Below, one piece after another: positions 6,842 through 16,200 of a stretch of DNA of 22,259 nucleotides. Both the position numbers and the translations under genes were made by a program. The stretch comes from Bacteroidota bacterium (lineage in GTDB: Bacteria > Bacteroidota > Bacteroidia > Flavobacteriales_F > PHOS-HE28): contig JAEZAU010000120.1 in assembly GCA_023430325.1 (NCBI GenBank), positions 1 through 22,259 on the forward strand, written 5' to 3'. Numbering within the stretch: position 1 is the stretch's first letter; every line of letters begins with the position of its first letter. The notes under the pieces were generated by a model. It had not been told where the DNA came from. It was given only the letters and a program-made list of their open reading frames with translations, and ran no database searches.

Positions 6842-9033
6842 CAGTCCTCGGGGATCGGCGGCAGTGCTGTTTCGAAGAGATCTGTAGCCGAAGCTTCATT
6901 CATGCGGATCTCTTCGACCTTGGTCTCGGTATCGCCCATGGGCCCGCCACTTTGCGTGATCAGATACGGGAACTTCACCCCGTTCACCGGCCTGTAGTCC
7001 AGATAGTCGGTGGTGATGGTCATCGGTCTGCCCATCGAAAATTTCTGTTCTATTCGGCGGCTCTTCAGGTCGCTGTTGGTGGCATAGAGATCGGTGATCG
7101 AGGATCCCCCCTTTGTAGTGATCACCACTTTGTACGCCTTTTCATCCTGATAAATGGTCACGATACCTGCAAGCATCATCTTCTCGGCGTAGCTCATTGG
7201 ATCGGTCTCCGGTACAGGACGGGAACCCGCTATCACATCCCATAGATCGATGTCGGTGAGCTCTTCACGCCCTTGGGGCGAAATGCTGACAGCACGCTCT
7301 CCATCGAAGATCACCTCCTGCAGCACGCCCATTTTTTCAGCACTTGTCTTCGATCGGAACTCGCCATTGGGTCCATGCCATTGTTCCATGGTGATGTTCA
7401 TGCCTCCCAGTTTCGTACGCGAGCGCGTGTACATGTGCTTGATCGCTGCGATCGCATCGCGACCACCGATGGCTTTCAAATAGGCTTCCACCACCTGCTC
7501 CGCAGTCCTGTCCGTCACCTCTTCCACTTGCTCACGATAGATCTCACCGCTCTCATCGAGCACCATGAGCCGTGCTGATGGATCGGCGCTCAAACCCTGG
7601 AGCTTCCCCTGGATCTTCTCCCTATCGCCCACAATGAAGATAACGGCATTATCTGGATGAAGGAATGCCTTGGCGGCAGCTTCCACATCCGCAGCGGTGA
7701 TCTTTTCCAGACGCTTGAGATAGGTCGCATAATGATCCTGTGGCAGATCGTTCAGGTAGGTGTTCAACGCGAACCGTGCCACCGTGCGTGGATCCTCCAG
7801 ACCACGCGCAAATGCACCGGCCATGTAGTTCTTGGCCAGTTCCAATTCTTCGTTGGTCACCGGTTCATTGCGCATGCGTTCCATCTCCTTCATGATCTCC
7901 ACCACGGCACTATCGGTCACCTCGGTGCGTACACTGGCTGCCGCAGTAAAGCTTCCATTGAACCGATCGATCTCCAGGTTGGAATTGGCCCCATAAGTAT
8001 AGGCCTTTGATTCGCGCAGATTCTGCATGAGCCGCGCATTGAACACACCACCACCAAGGATCGTGTTCATTACTTGGGCGCTCATGGAGCGCATGTCCTT
8101 GGGTTGCAGATTCAGTGGGAATGTGACCCTCAGGACCGATTGTGCCGACCCTGGCCGATCCACCATCACTACACGCCGCAGACCTGCCGGGCCCAGCGGA
8201 TCGCCCATCCGTTGTACGATGCCCAACCCTGGCACGGTCTCCGATCCATCTTCGTTCTGGGTGGCCACCTGCGGAACTTTCCATTTGCCGAAATGTTGCC
8301 TGGCCAGGTCCTTTGCTTCCTTCTCGGTGATGTCTCCTACGAATACCAGATAAGCCGCATCAGGCCTGAAGAAATGCTTGTAATATCCGTTGATGTGATC
8401 GCGCTGGATATTGGCGATACTTTGCTCGGTCATCACTTCACCGTATGGATGGGTGCGCCCGAAAGTCGCCGATCGTCCGATGGCCTCAGCAATGGCATCC
8501 GGATCATCCTTACGCTGCTTCACTGCGGAAACATAACGGGTCTTTATCCTCTCCAGTTCCTTGTCAGGAAATGTGGAATTGGTGACCACATCCTCGGCGA
8601 TCTTCATCAGACCCGGCAGGTTCTTCTTCAAGCCGCTCAAGAACATTCCATCATTGGCGGTCACCATGGTGGCACCCAGCCGATCGATCTCCTCATCCAA
8701 CTGCACCTTCGTGCGCAGACCCGTACCGGCAGCGAGCATATCGCCGAACATTTCCACGTAACCGGCCTTCTCCCCCTGCACCACCGGTGGAATATCGAAC
8801 TTCACCTGAACACCCACTAATGGAAGCTTGTGGTTCTCCACAACTATCACCCGCATGCCATTGCCGAGCGTGAATGATGAATACTCCCCCATATGTACGA
8901 CCGGGGGCGGTGCAGGTGCCGGCGGGCGGCTTCTATCCAATTGTGCGATCATGATGGTGGGTACGAGCAGTGCAACGGCCAGGCCCAGACCCATGCGTGC
9001 ACCTTGAAAAAGCGGGAGCAGCAGGTGTCTCAT
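6841..9033 (-). CDS. M16-family peptidase-like protein, catalytically inactive, with C-terminal LolA-like domain
   Basis: A 730-residue exported protein (hydrophobic segment about residues 14-30). Residues about 50-270 and 275-490 form M16 N- and C-type halves: FTLGNGMRVIVVENHKLPLV opens the first and KDLARQHFGKW links them. At the place of the zinc motif HxxEH the sequence is ExxGD (Glu94, Gly97, Asp98), so it cannot bind zinc in the usual way and is probably the non-catalytic partner of a heterodimer, as known for processing-peptidase-like pairs. From about residue 510 a further domain starts (AEQVVEAYLKAIGGRDAIAA) that resembles outer-membrane lipoprotein-sorting LolA-like folds; that resemblance is by pattern only. 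Its ATG overlaps the stop of the upstream M16 gene by four bases (ATGA), indicating a coupled, roughly equimolar product. Confidence 0.88.
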   Translation of the reverse strand: MRHLLLPLFQGARMGLGLAVALLVPTIMIAQLDRSRPPAPAPPPVVHMGEYSSFTLGNGMRVIVVENHKLPLVGVQVKFDIPPVVQGEKAGYVEMFGDMLAAGTGLRTKVQLDEEIDRLGATMVTANDGMFLSGLKKNLPGLMKIAEDVVTNSTFPDKELERIKTRYVSAVKQRKDDPDAIAEAIGRSATFGRTHPYGEVMTEQSIANIQRDHINGYYKHFFRPDAAYLVFVGDITEKEAKDLARQHFGKWKVPQVATQNEDGSETVPGLGIVQRMGDPLGPAGLRRVVMVDRPGSAQSVLRVTFPLNLQPKDMRSMSAQVMNTILGGGVFNARLMQNLRESKAYTYGANSNLEIDRFNGSFTAAASVRTEVTDSAVVEIMKEMERMRNEPVTNEELELAKNYMAGAFARGLEDPRTVARFALNTYLNDLPQDHYATYLKRLEKITAADVEAAAKAFLHPDNAVIFIVGDREKIQGKLQGLSADPSARLMVLDESGEIYREQVEEVTDRTAEQVVEAYLKAIGGRDAIAAIKHMYTRSRTKLGGMNITMEQWHGPNGEFRSKTSAEKMGVLQEVIFDGERAVSISPQGREELTDIDLWDVIAGSRPVPETDPMSYAEKMMLAGIVTIYQDEKAYKVVITTKGGSSITDLYATNSDLKSRRIEQKFSMGRPMTITTDYLDYRPVNGVKFPYLITQSGGPMGDTETKVEEIRMNEASATDLFETALPPIPED

Positions 9034-10352
9034 TGTTGCTTTTGTGAAAGTGGCAGGTAATGAAGTACTACCCTGTTCTTCGGAACGAAGTAAGTTTTCG
9101 CGGCTTGCTTGATGTCTTCGGCGGTGACCGCGAGATATCGATCCACTTCCTTGTTCACCAGATCGGTATTGCCAAGAAGCATATGAGCGTTGGCCAGATT
9201 ATGCGCCACGCCCGAAACGCGGCTGTTGTCCTGTACGGCCTCGGTCTCCAACTGTGCCTTCAACTTCTCCAGTTCTTCGGCGGGAACGCCTTCCTTCTGG
9301 ATCCGTTCAACCTCGGCATCCATTGAACGTTCCAGTTCCATTACATCCACTCCGGCATTCGCGATCGCGAACATTATGGCCAGACCAGGATCCTCGAAGG
9401 GAAGGCTGAAGGCACCGACATAGATCGCCTTTTGCTGTTCATCCTTCACCGCCTTGTTCAAGCGCGATGAATTCCCATTGGAAAGAAGACGGTTCAACAT
9501 ATCCACCGCATAAAAGTCCGGCGTTCCCAAGGCTGGCGTACGATAGGCTTGTACAACGGCGGGCAATTGTATGCGATCGTACACCACATCGCGTACCTCG
9601 GCGGCCATCGGTGGCTCCACGATCTGTCTCCGCTGAATATCAGCACCGCGTGGAATGTCCTGGAAATACTTGGTGACCAGTTGACGTGCCACCTCCTGAT
9701 CGAGATCGCCGGCCACCACCAGCACCGCATTGTTGGGAACGTAATATTTCTTGTAGAACGCCTGGTAATCGGCCTCACTCGCGGCATTGAGATCTTCCAT
9801 GAACCCGATGGTGGGCCATTGGTATGGATGCTTCTTATAAGCTCTCTGCAGCACCTCGATCAGGATGCTGCCGTACGGTTGGTTCTCATACCGCTGGCGT
9901 CTTTCCTCCTTCACCACTTCCCGCTGGGTGTCCACACCTTTTTGATCCACCTTGGCGTGCAGCATGCGCTCACTCTCCAGCCAGAGACCAAGTTCCAATT
10001 GATTGCTGGGCAGCACCTCATAGTAATAGGTACGATCCCCGCTGGTATTGGCGTTCAATACACCACCAGCACGTTCCACCAGTTTGCTGAATTCTCCCCG
10101 TTCGATGTTCTTCGAGCCCTCGAACAAAAGATGCTCGAAGAAGTGAGCGAACCCTCTGCGATCGGGCTCTTCATCCTTGCTGCCTACATGGTACATTACG
10201 CTTACAGCCACTATGGGCGTGCTCTTGTCCTCATGCAGGATCACGTGCAGGCCGTTATCCAGATCGAACTCCGTGTACGTGATGGACCGTGATTGTGCAA
10301 CGCTGGTAGCGATCGATAGAGTAGAAAGGGATAGGATCAAGGTTCTCCTCAT
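9030..10352 (-). CDS. M16-family zinc metallopeptidase, active-looking subunit
   Basis: A 440-residue exported protein with signal peptide MRRTLILSLSTLSIATSVAQ. The inverted zinc motif HFFEH (His70, Glu73, His74) is intact, with the distal ligand Glu150 in EVVKEER. The second half (about 185-430) is the M16 C-type domain (for example VVAGDLDQE). Members cleave small peptides or processed fragments in the periplasm or at the outer membrane. The frame is open upstream to 10397, but ATG 10352 begins the signal peptide directly and is preferred. Together with the overlapping downstream pseudo-subunit it forms a two-gene operon transcribed away from the malate synthase homologue. No good -7 element was found upstream; TATTTTTA on the minus strand near 10379-10386 is the nearest. 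Confidence 0.92.
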   Translation of the reverse strand: MRRTLILSLSTLSIATSVAQSRSITYTEFDLDNGLHVILHEDKSTPIVAVSVMYHVGSKDEEPDRRGFAHFFEHLLFEGSKNIERGEFSKLVERAGGVLNANTSGDRTYYYEVLPSNQLELGLWLESERMLHAKVDQKGVDTQREVVKEERRQRYENQPYGSILIEVLQRAYKKHPYQWPTIGFMEDLNAASEADYQAFYKKYYVPNNAVLVVAGDLDQEVARQLVTKYFQDIPRGADIQRRQIVEPPMAAEVRDVVYDRIQLPAVVQAYRTPALGTPDFYAVDMLNRLLSNGNSSRLNKAVKDEQQKAIYVGAFSLPFEDPGLAIMFAIANAGVDVMELERSMDAEVERIQKEGVPAEELEKLKAQLETEAVQDNSRVSGVAHNLANAHMLLGNTDLVNKEVDRYLAVTAEDIKQAAKTYFVPKNRVVLHYLPLSQKQQ

Positions 10353-10441
10353 GTTTTGGCCGGACGGCTGGGGGCATAAAAATAAGCCACCATCCATGGC
10401 AGGGCCTTGTTCAAGGGACCGGCCGCGCAGATGATGTCCAC

Positions 10442-10473
10442 TTGACGCAATGCGACCGCCTACCGTATATTTG
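10442..10473 (+). promoter_or_regulatory. Promoter of the malate synthase homologue
   Basis: TATATTTG at 10466-10473 is an exact TAnnTTTG -7 element. TTG at 10442-10444 lies 21 bases upstream as a plausible -33 element. The ATG at 10512 follows after 38 bases, so this transcript has a short normal leader. It sits in the divergent gap between the M16 pair and this gene; nothing else is seen in that gap. Confidence 0.6.
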
Positions 10474-10511
10474 GTTCGTCGACGATAATTGTCAATTCGT
10501 CGATAAAAGAA

Positions 10512-12068
10512 ATGGGTTCATCCTTAGCAACAAAGATCGCAGTGATATCGACCGTGCAGGAGCGCCTTCTGAGCGAAGGAGTGAGGGAACTGGTGAAGGA
10601 ACTCTGTGATGAGTTCGAAAAGCGCCGGTGTGAGTTGCTCGATCAACGGACCATCCACCGGAACGCCATTGCCGAAGGCAATGTCGGTCTTAATGAGCAG
10701 ACCGCTCATATCCGCAAAGCGGATTGGACCGTGGACGCCCTGCCCGACCATCTGTTGGAGCGCCGGGTCGAATTGCTGGGGGGAGCCACCCGGTCTGAAT
10801 TGATCGAAGGATTGAACGCAGGGGCAAAATCCTACATAGCCGATCTTTGGAACTTCACCCCTTCAGATACCTGGAACATCCTTCGGGCTCATCGGAGCCT
10901 GGAACGAGCCGCCACAAAAAGTCTGGCCTATCTCTCTCCCGATGGCGGCCGTGTTCGTGTGAACCCCAAGTCCACCACGCGCTTGATGATAGCTCCCCGG
11001 CCCATGTACGTGATGGAGACGGCGCTGAGCTATGGTGATGCACCGGTACCTGCCACCTTTTTCGATCTGGCGTTGATCTTTTTGAATTGTGGAAAGCACC
11101 TGATCGATCATTCCGGAGGCATACACCTGGTATTGCGTGATGTGCAGACCCATCTGGAGGCACGTTGGTGGGCCCGTCTATTCGACCATCTTGAAGAATA
11201 CCTTGAAGTGCCTCGCGGTACGGTGCGCGCCACCATCATGATCGATTCGATCCCGGCGGCCTTGGAAGCAGATGAGATACTCTTCGAGTTGAGTCACCAT
11301 GCTGCCGGCCTCACCATAGACCCCCAGGGTTATGCAGCCGATCACATCGCCCTTTTCAACGGAAAGGATCGTGGCGTGCTTCCAGATCGCGAGACCATTG
11401 GTCTGAATGCACCGTTCCTTCGAGCGTTGAGTCTCCGGCTCATCGGCATCTGCCACCGCCGAGGCTGCCATGCTATAGGCGCACCTTCGTTCGTACTGCC
11501 ACCGCTCGATCCGGAAAGATTGAAGGCCACCTACCTGGAAATGCTTGCTGACAAGGAACGTGAGGCTGTGGACGGCTATGACGGGACCATCGTGGTACAC
11601 CGCGGAACGGTGAATGCCGCCATGGTGGAATTCAACAAGAGCATGCCCCGGGCCAATCAGCTTTATTACCAGCGCAACGATGACATTGCTGCCAGCGATC
11701 TGGTACGGCGGCCTGAAGGCGACATAACCGTGGAGAGCCTTGTGAGCATGATGAGGACGGCCCTTCGAAGCATGGTGCAATTGGGCGAAGGACGCGGTTG
11801 GGTGATACAGGGCGGACGCATGCACGATCGCTCATCCCTGCGCCTTGCGATAAGGCTCATCTGGCAGTGGAACCATAGTACGAAGGGATCCATCACAGCA
11901 TCAGGCCTTGATGTGCATGATGACCTGTTGCGCTATCTGGTGAAGAAGGAATGCGAAAAGATGTTCGGTGAAGCTTCGGACAAGATCCAGAAGCTGGCCA
12001 GGCGTAGCGCCGATGATCTGCTTTACGCCGTGTTGGGTGAAGATCTGCCGCTTGAACCGAAGGTCTGA
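10512..12068 (+). CDS. Malate synthase A homologue lacking the Mg2+ ligands
   Basis: A 518-residue protein collinear with malate synthase A along its whole length: HLEARWWARLFDHLEEYLEVPRG, GVLPDRETIG, CHRRGCHAIG, DKEREAVDGYDGT and LIWQWNH are recognisable family blocks. Normal malate synthase joins glyoxylate and acetyl-CoA in the glyoxylate shunt. Aligned by eye with E. coli AceB, Arg166 and the catalytic base Asp447 are kept (Arg163, Asp439). The metal ligand Glu250 is Asp245, and Asp278 is Gly273 (the GRWDY block reads DPQGY). The ADFED block reads ADLWN and LPEKH reads VMETA. So it is probably not a standard malate synthase; a different condensing reaction or a regulatory role are options. 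No isocitrate lyase gene is in the window. ATG 10512 is the natural start; a TAnnTTTG promoter lies upstream. Confidence 0.82.
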   Translation: MGSSLATKIAVISTVQERLLSEGVRELVKELCDEFEKRRCELLDQRTIHRNAIAEGNVGLNEQTAHIRKADWTVDALPDHLLERRVELLGGATRSELIEGLNAGAKSYIADLWNFTPSDTWNILRAHRSLERAATKSLAYLSPDGGRVRVNPKSTTRLMIAPRPMYVMETALSYGDAPVPATFFDLALIFLNCGKHLIDHSGGIHLVLRDVQTHLEARWWARLFDHLEEYLEVPRGTVRATIMIDSIPAALEADEILFELSHHAAGLTIDPQGYAADHIALFNGKDRGVLPDRETIGLNAPFLRALSLRLIGICHRRGCHAIGAPSFVLPPLDPERLKATYLEMLADKEREAVDGYDGTIVVHRGTVNAAMVEFNKSMPRANQLYYQRNDDIAASDLVRRPEGDITVESLVSMMRTALRSMVQLGEGRGWVIQGGRMHDRSSLRLAIRLIWQWNHSTKGSITASGLDVHDDLLRYLVKKECEKMFGEASDKIQKLARRSADDLLYAVLGEDLPLEPKV

Positions 12069-12088
12069 GGCTCTACCTTGGGGGCCGG

Positions 12089-12358
12089 ATGGAATGGATC
12101 TCCGTGGCCGATCGCTTGCCGCCGGATGGCGCCAGGGTGCTGTGTCATTTGCCAGAGAACACCGTTTTTCTACCCGGCAAGTCCGGGGCTACAGAACAGC
12201 GCAATGTGGTGATCATGCGTTTCGCCCTTGATTTCTTCCTGAAAAATCCGAGCAGAACCGGTCATACCGGAAGTCCACATTTCTGGTTGGGCGAAGGCAG
12301 CAGCAACAGGTTCTTCCATGAAGTGAGCCATTGGATGGAATTGCCCGAGAGTCCGTAG
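12089..12358 (+). CDS. DUF551-like small protein
   Basis: An 89-residue protein opening MEWISVADRLPPDGARVLCHLP and ending VSHWMELPESP, the two ends that define DUF551-type proteins (WISV.DRLP ... THWMPLP). Function is unknown in the family, which is often seen in phage and mobile DNA; nothing else here looks mobile. The gene starts 20 bases after the malate synthase homologue on the same strand, so they are probably cotranscribed, and it ends at a strong hairpin terminator. Confidence 0.78.
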   Translation: MEWISVADRLPPDGARVLCHLPENTVFLPGKSGATEQRNVVIMRFALDFFLKNPSRTGHTGSPHFWLGEGSSNRFFHEVSHWMELPESP

Positions 12359-12390
12359 ATCCGCTTGGTCTGTATGACTGAGACAAATTG

Positions 12391-12417
12391 AAAAGGGACC
12401 TCAAGAGGTCCCTTTTT
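12391..12417. terminator. Bidirectional intrinsic terminator
   Basis: AAAAGGGACCTC (12391-12402) pairs perfectly with GAGGTCCCTTTT (12405-12416), followed by T on the plus strand and preceded by A residues. It lies between the convergent DUF551-like and FKBP genes and can end transcripts from both sides. Confidence 0.85.
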
Positions 12418-12442
12418 CTCAATGTCATCGGATCGATCCCGA

Positions 12443-13144
12443 TCAAGGCATGATCTCAAGCAATTCCACCTCGAAGACCAGAACGCTGTTCGGTGGTATC
12501 TGTCCGCCCGGAGCTCCGCCGGAGCCGTAGGCCAGCTCACTCGGGATATGGAACTTGAACTTCGATCCCACCGGCATCAATTGAAGACCTTCGACCCATC
12601 CCGGGATCACACGGTTCACTGGGAATACAGCAGGTTCGCCACGATCAACGGAGCTATCGAAGACAGTACCGTCTATCAACCGGCCAGTGTAATGCACCTT
12701 CACCTGTGAAGTGTCCGACGGCTTGGGTCCGGTGCCCATGGTGATGACCTCATACTGAAGGCCGCTGGCAGTGGTGGTAACACCTTGCTTCTTGCCATTC
12801 TCTGCGAGATAATCGGCGCCTTTCTTCACATTCTCCTCCCCCTGTACCCTCTCCTCCTCCATTCGCTTCTGCTGCATCTTCACCATGTAGCCCTGCATGA
12901 TCTCCTGTACCGTTTCTTCGTTCATGACGCTGGCACTGTCCAATGCATCGCGCATGCCCATTGCAAGAGCATCCACGTTCACGCTATCCAATTTGGACTT
13001 TCTGAAGTTGCTGGCGATATCGCTACCGATCGCATAGCTCACTGAATCCATTTCTGTCTTCAACTGAACGCGGCCCTTCTGGCCCTGACTGCATGCGCTA
13101 AGGATGGTCATCGCCAGCGCTGCGGAAAAAAGACGTATGATCAT
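12443..13144 (-). CDS. FKBP-type peptidyl-prolyl isomerase lipoprotein
   Basis: A 233-residue exported lipoprotein: the signal peptide ends in lipobox LSAC with Cys18. Residues about 28-120 match the FkpA/Mip-type N-terminal dimerisation domain (VSYAIGSDIASNFR, then a helical Gln/Glu/Lys-rich arm). Residues about 128-232 are the FKBP domain (VKVHYTGRLIDGTVFDSS, VIPGWVEGLQLMPVGSK, PPNSVLVFEVELLEI), with the usual aromatic and acidic pocket residues present. It should catalyse proline isomerisation and act as a folding chaperone for envelope proteins. It has its own -7 element very close to the start codon and is separated from the upstream T9SS gene by a strong terminator, so it is monocistronic. 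Confidence 0.93.
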   Translation of the reverse strand: MIIRLFSAALAMTILSACSQGQKGRVQLKTEMDSVSYAIGSDIASNFRKSKLDSVNVDALAMGMRDALDSASVMNEETVQEIMQGYMVKMQQKRMEEERVQGEENVKKGADYLAENGKKQGVTTTASGLQYEVITMGTGPKPSDTSQVKVHYTGRLIDGTVFDSSVDRGEPAVFPVNRVIPGWVEGLQLMPVGSKFKFHIPSELAYGSGGAPGGQIPPNSVLVFEVELLEIMP

Positions 13145-13148
13145 GGTA

Positions 13149-13156
13149 CAAATGTA
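13149..13156 (-). promoter_or_regulatory. -7 element of the FKBP gene
   Basis: On the minus strand this reads TACATTTG, an exact TAnnTTTG. Only four bases separate it from the ATG at 13144, so the transcript would start at or next to the start codon. TTTG at 13176-13173 (16 bases upstream) is a possible but closely spaced -33 element and lies in the U-tract of the preceding terminator. Confidence 0.5.
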
Positions 13157-13173
13157 GGTGGATGTGATCTTCC

Positions 13174-13212
13174 AAAAAACGAAGCTGCCGGGGTGTTCCC
13201 GGCAGCTTCGTT
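13174..13212 (-). terminator. Strong intrinsic terminator of the large T9SS gene
   Basis: AACGAAGCTGCCGGG (13178-13192) and its exact reverse complement (13198-13212) form a 15-bp stem with a five-base loop. On the minus strand it is followed by six T residues (13179-13174). It sits 16 bases after the stop of the T9SS gene. Confidence 0.92.
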
Positions 13213-13228
13213 GAAGATCCTGTACTTT

Positions 13229-16200
13229 TTATCGTACCACGACAACCCGTGCAGTGATCATTTGATCGCCGTTGGTCACTCGCAGGAACCATACGCCATC
13301 GGTAAGTTCTTCAGCTGGCATGAGCGATCTACCTGGTGAGGATGTGATACGTTGCTCAGCATGCACTTTCCCGAGTGCATCGATCAGTTCGATACGTGCA
13401 TTGCCGTTGACCTGTAGATCATGTTCCACCACGATGGCGCTGCCATTATACCACGCGGCCATGGCCCCGGTCTCCAATTCATGGATGGAGGTGGCACCGC
13501 CGATGAGCACTTGCTGGGTGAAGACATCGGAACATGCCCCGGAGATCGCAGTTAGCGATACCGTGTACTCACCCGGCATGCCGTATATGTAATTCATCTC
13601 GATCGCCTCGGTGACCGTTCCATCGCCCATGTCCCAAACGTAATTATCAGCATTCAGGCTGAGGTTGATGAAAGGAACGGCCTCTCCGGGCATATAGGTA
13701 TCTTCGGGCAACATGAACGCTGCGGTAGGCCCGGCCTCCTGGTCGATGGCACGAAGACCACTGGTCCATGAGCATCCGTTCCCATCAGTGATGGTCACGG
13801 AATATTCACCTGCCGAAGCGATGAGTTGCTGGCCTGTTGCACCCGTGTTCCATGTGTAGGTGTAAGGAGCAACACCGCCCATGGCTTCGGCCTGCAAAGT
13901 GCCATCCGCATTTCCACAGGTGGATGCTGTTGTGGTGAAAGCGGCGTCAATGACTGACCCTTCACCTACATGGATCGAAGCGACCAGGTCGCCGCAACCG
14001 GCATCACTTGTTACAGAGATGAGATAATCGCCACCTGCAAGCGCGTTGAATTCTCCAACAACGGCGTCCTGCTGTTGTATCGGTGTGGAGAAGACATCCA
14101 TCAACGTGATCGTCTGTGCCCCATCTGGAACAGTGACGGTGATGCCACCGTCGTTGAGACCCTGACAGGTTACATCGATCACTTCGTGCAATACAGGTGT
14201 TGAGATGTGAATGATGAACCGATCGGTAGGTGCCGAAGGTTCCATGTAGAAGTGATAGACGGATCCTTCCTCCAATTCTACTGATATGCCTTCCTGCTGG
14301 TCCTCAAGCCTTACACAAGCCATTCCTGCGATGCGCGCGATCTCCATGACCTGCAGTTGGTGCTGGCCCGCAGCCGTAACGCGAACTTTCAATGGAATGC
14401 TGATCGCTTGCTGGGGCATGCCGTAGGTATTGATGGTAAGAGAGTTCCCCTCCACGTCATAGGAAGAGATCGCAGGAGCACCTGGTCTATCGAATTCCAG
14501 CTTCGGCACATCGAGAGCATCCACCCCTGGAATACCATCAGCAAATACGATCAATGCCTCATCATGATAGATCTGGGCCTCATCGCGAACGTTCATGCGG
14601 AGGATCGGAAGATCCGCCACCTGCATGAAGACCCCCCCTGAATTGGTGGCCGCTTTCGCGTTCTCATGTACTGTGGTGGTCACTGCGGAACCGTTCGCCT
14701 TGAGCCAGAAACCCTGGGAACTTTGAATGATGCCATTGGCGCCGTTCGTACCTACCACACCATTCCAGGTGGCCATGGAACCGTTCTGTGGGTTCAGGAT
14801 CCAATAGGCATTGCTCACATCGGCTCCACGGTTGATGAGCGCAAAATCGATCGGCGATGGTACCGGATTGCTCACTAGGTTCCAACCATCGGTGGAAGGA
14901 ACACCCGTGTTCGTGTAGGTCATCGGCAAGGTGATGGGCGTCTGCGCGATGTTAGGTGCGCCGGTCACATCGATGGTGAATGCAACCGTTCCATTCAGTG
15001 TTGTGCCAGCCCAGGCCGTGAAACCCTGACCGATCGATAAGGGTTGTGTACTGGTGACACCTGTTGCTCCATCATTCTGGCCTGCACCTGAATCAGTCTC
15101 GTCATACCAGCGGATGCTCGGCCAGTAAATGCCGCTTCCCGGTGGATCATAGAAATTCGGATATGCTGAACCCGGGTAACCGGCCGTGAAAAAATCGTCC
15201 TGCCAATCTGCAATGGTGGCTCCAGCAACCGGTGATCCCAGAGAGCGCCAGTTGGTGGGCCCGGCAGGTATGCGTCTTTCCATGGTGAGCGATCCCAGAT
15301 AGCCGCTTCCTGGAGGCACCGGCCCCAGCCGCCCTGTACCCGTGGAGAGGCTGCGAAGTGTGACCGTGGCCGCAGTTGCGTCGAAGACACCACCATCCAA
15401 CAACAAATTGCCACGAACGCTGATCGTGTTCGCCGTGCTGGTACCACCGGGTGCATTGATGGATAGATCGTACACATCATAAGTACCAGTACCGCCCATG
15501 ACCACCACACCGGAGCCTTCGATGCCTATTCCTCCCACCGCACCGGATGTGATGTTGCCTTCATTCACCAGCGTATCTCCTATGATATCCCAGGTGGATG
15601 TTGCCAGATCCAACGCGGCGTTGTTCTCAACGGTGAGTTGCTCCACTTCGCGATCCGTGCCGCTGGAGGTGACCGTGTGACCCTGCTGGATGATAAGGGT
15701 CTTGCGACGATCGACGCTGATGGCGGTCGGCGTTCCAACGGGCTTCGTGCTCCAGATGGAGGCGGTCTCCAGACCACTGCCCTGGCTCCAATAAATGGGC
15801 CTGCACCTTGTCCCGTTCACCTGAACATTGTCGAAATAGATCTCTTCCTGCGGAGCGGTGGATCGAACACGAACCCGTACGTCCATGTACGAACCCGTTG
15901 TGTTCAATGGAAATTGGAATGATTGGAAGGTAGTGGTCAAGGTTATGCCATCTCCCACCCCGTTCAGATCGGTATCCTGTCGCAGCCATCCATCTACGAA
16001 CGGATTCAACTTATGGCTGCGGAATGCACCCACTACGATCCATCCTCCTCCGTCAACGTTGGCCTCAACGAACAGATAGTCCCGCTGCGCAGCGGCCTGA
16101 TCATAGATCGGGGAGTATCGAGCGCCGGCCCGAAGATCCACTGTCACGTTGCTCATTCCAAGTATCTCGATGTTGCTGAATGTGACCGACACCTCTGAAT

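Noticed and set aside
6952..10292. Long plus-strand open frames over the M16 genes (up to 248 codons)
   Set aside because: They are rich in His and Arg, have no motifs and are shadows of the two M16 peptidases.
11178..11825. 215-codon minus-strand frame inside the malate synthase homologue
   Set aside because: No recognisable motif; the plus-strand frame shows collinear family blocks.
10512..12068. Calling this a standard aceB of the glyoxylate shunt
   Set aside because: Both metal ligands and two conserved blocks are altered and no isocitrate lyase gene is nearby, so a gene symbol is not justified.
12089..12358. Prophage remnant suggested by the DUF551-like gene
   Set aside because: No integrase, structural phage genes, att-like repeats or change in base composition around it; the tRNA-Arg at 17676 also shows no duplicated 3' end nearby.
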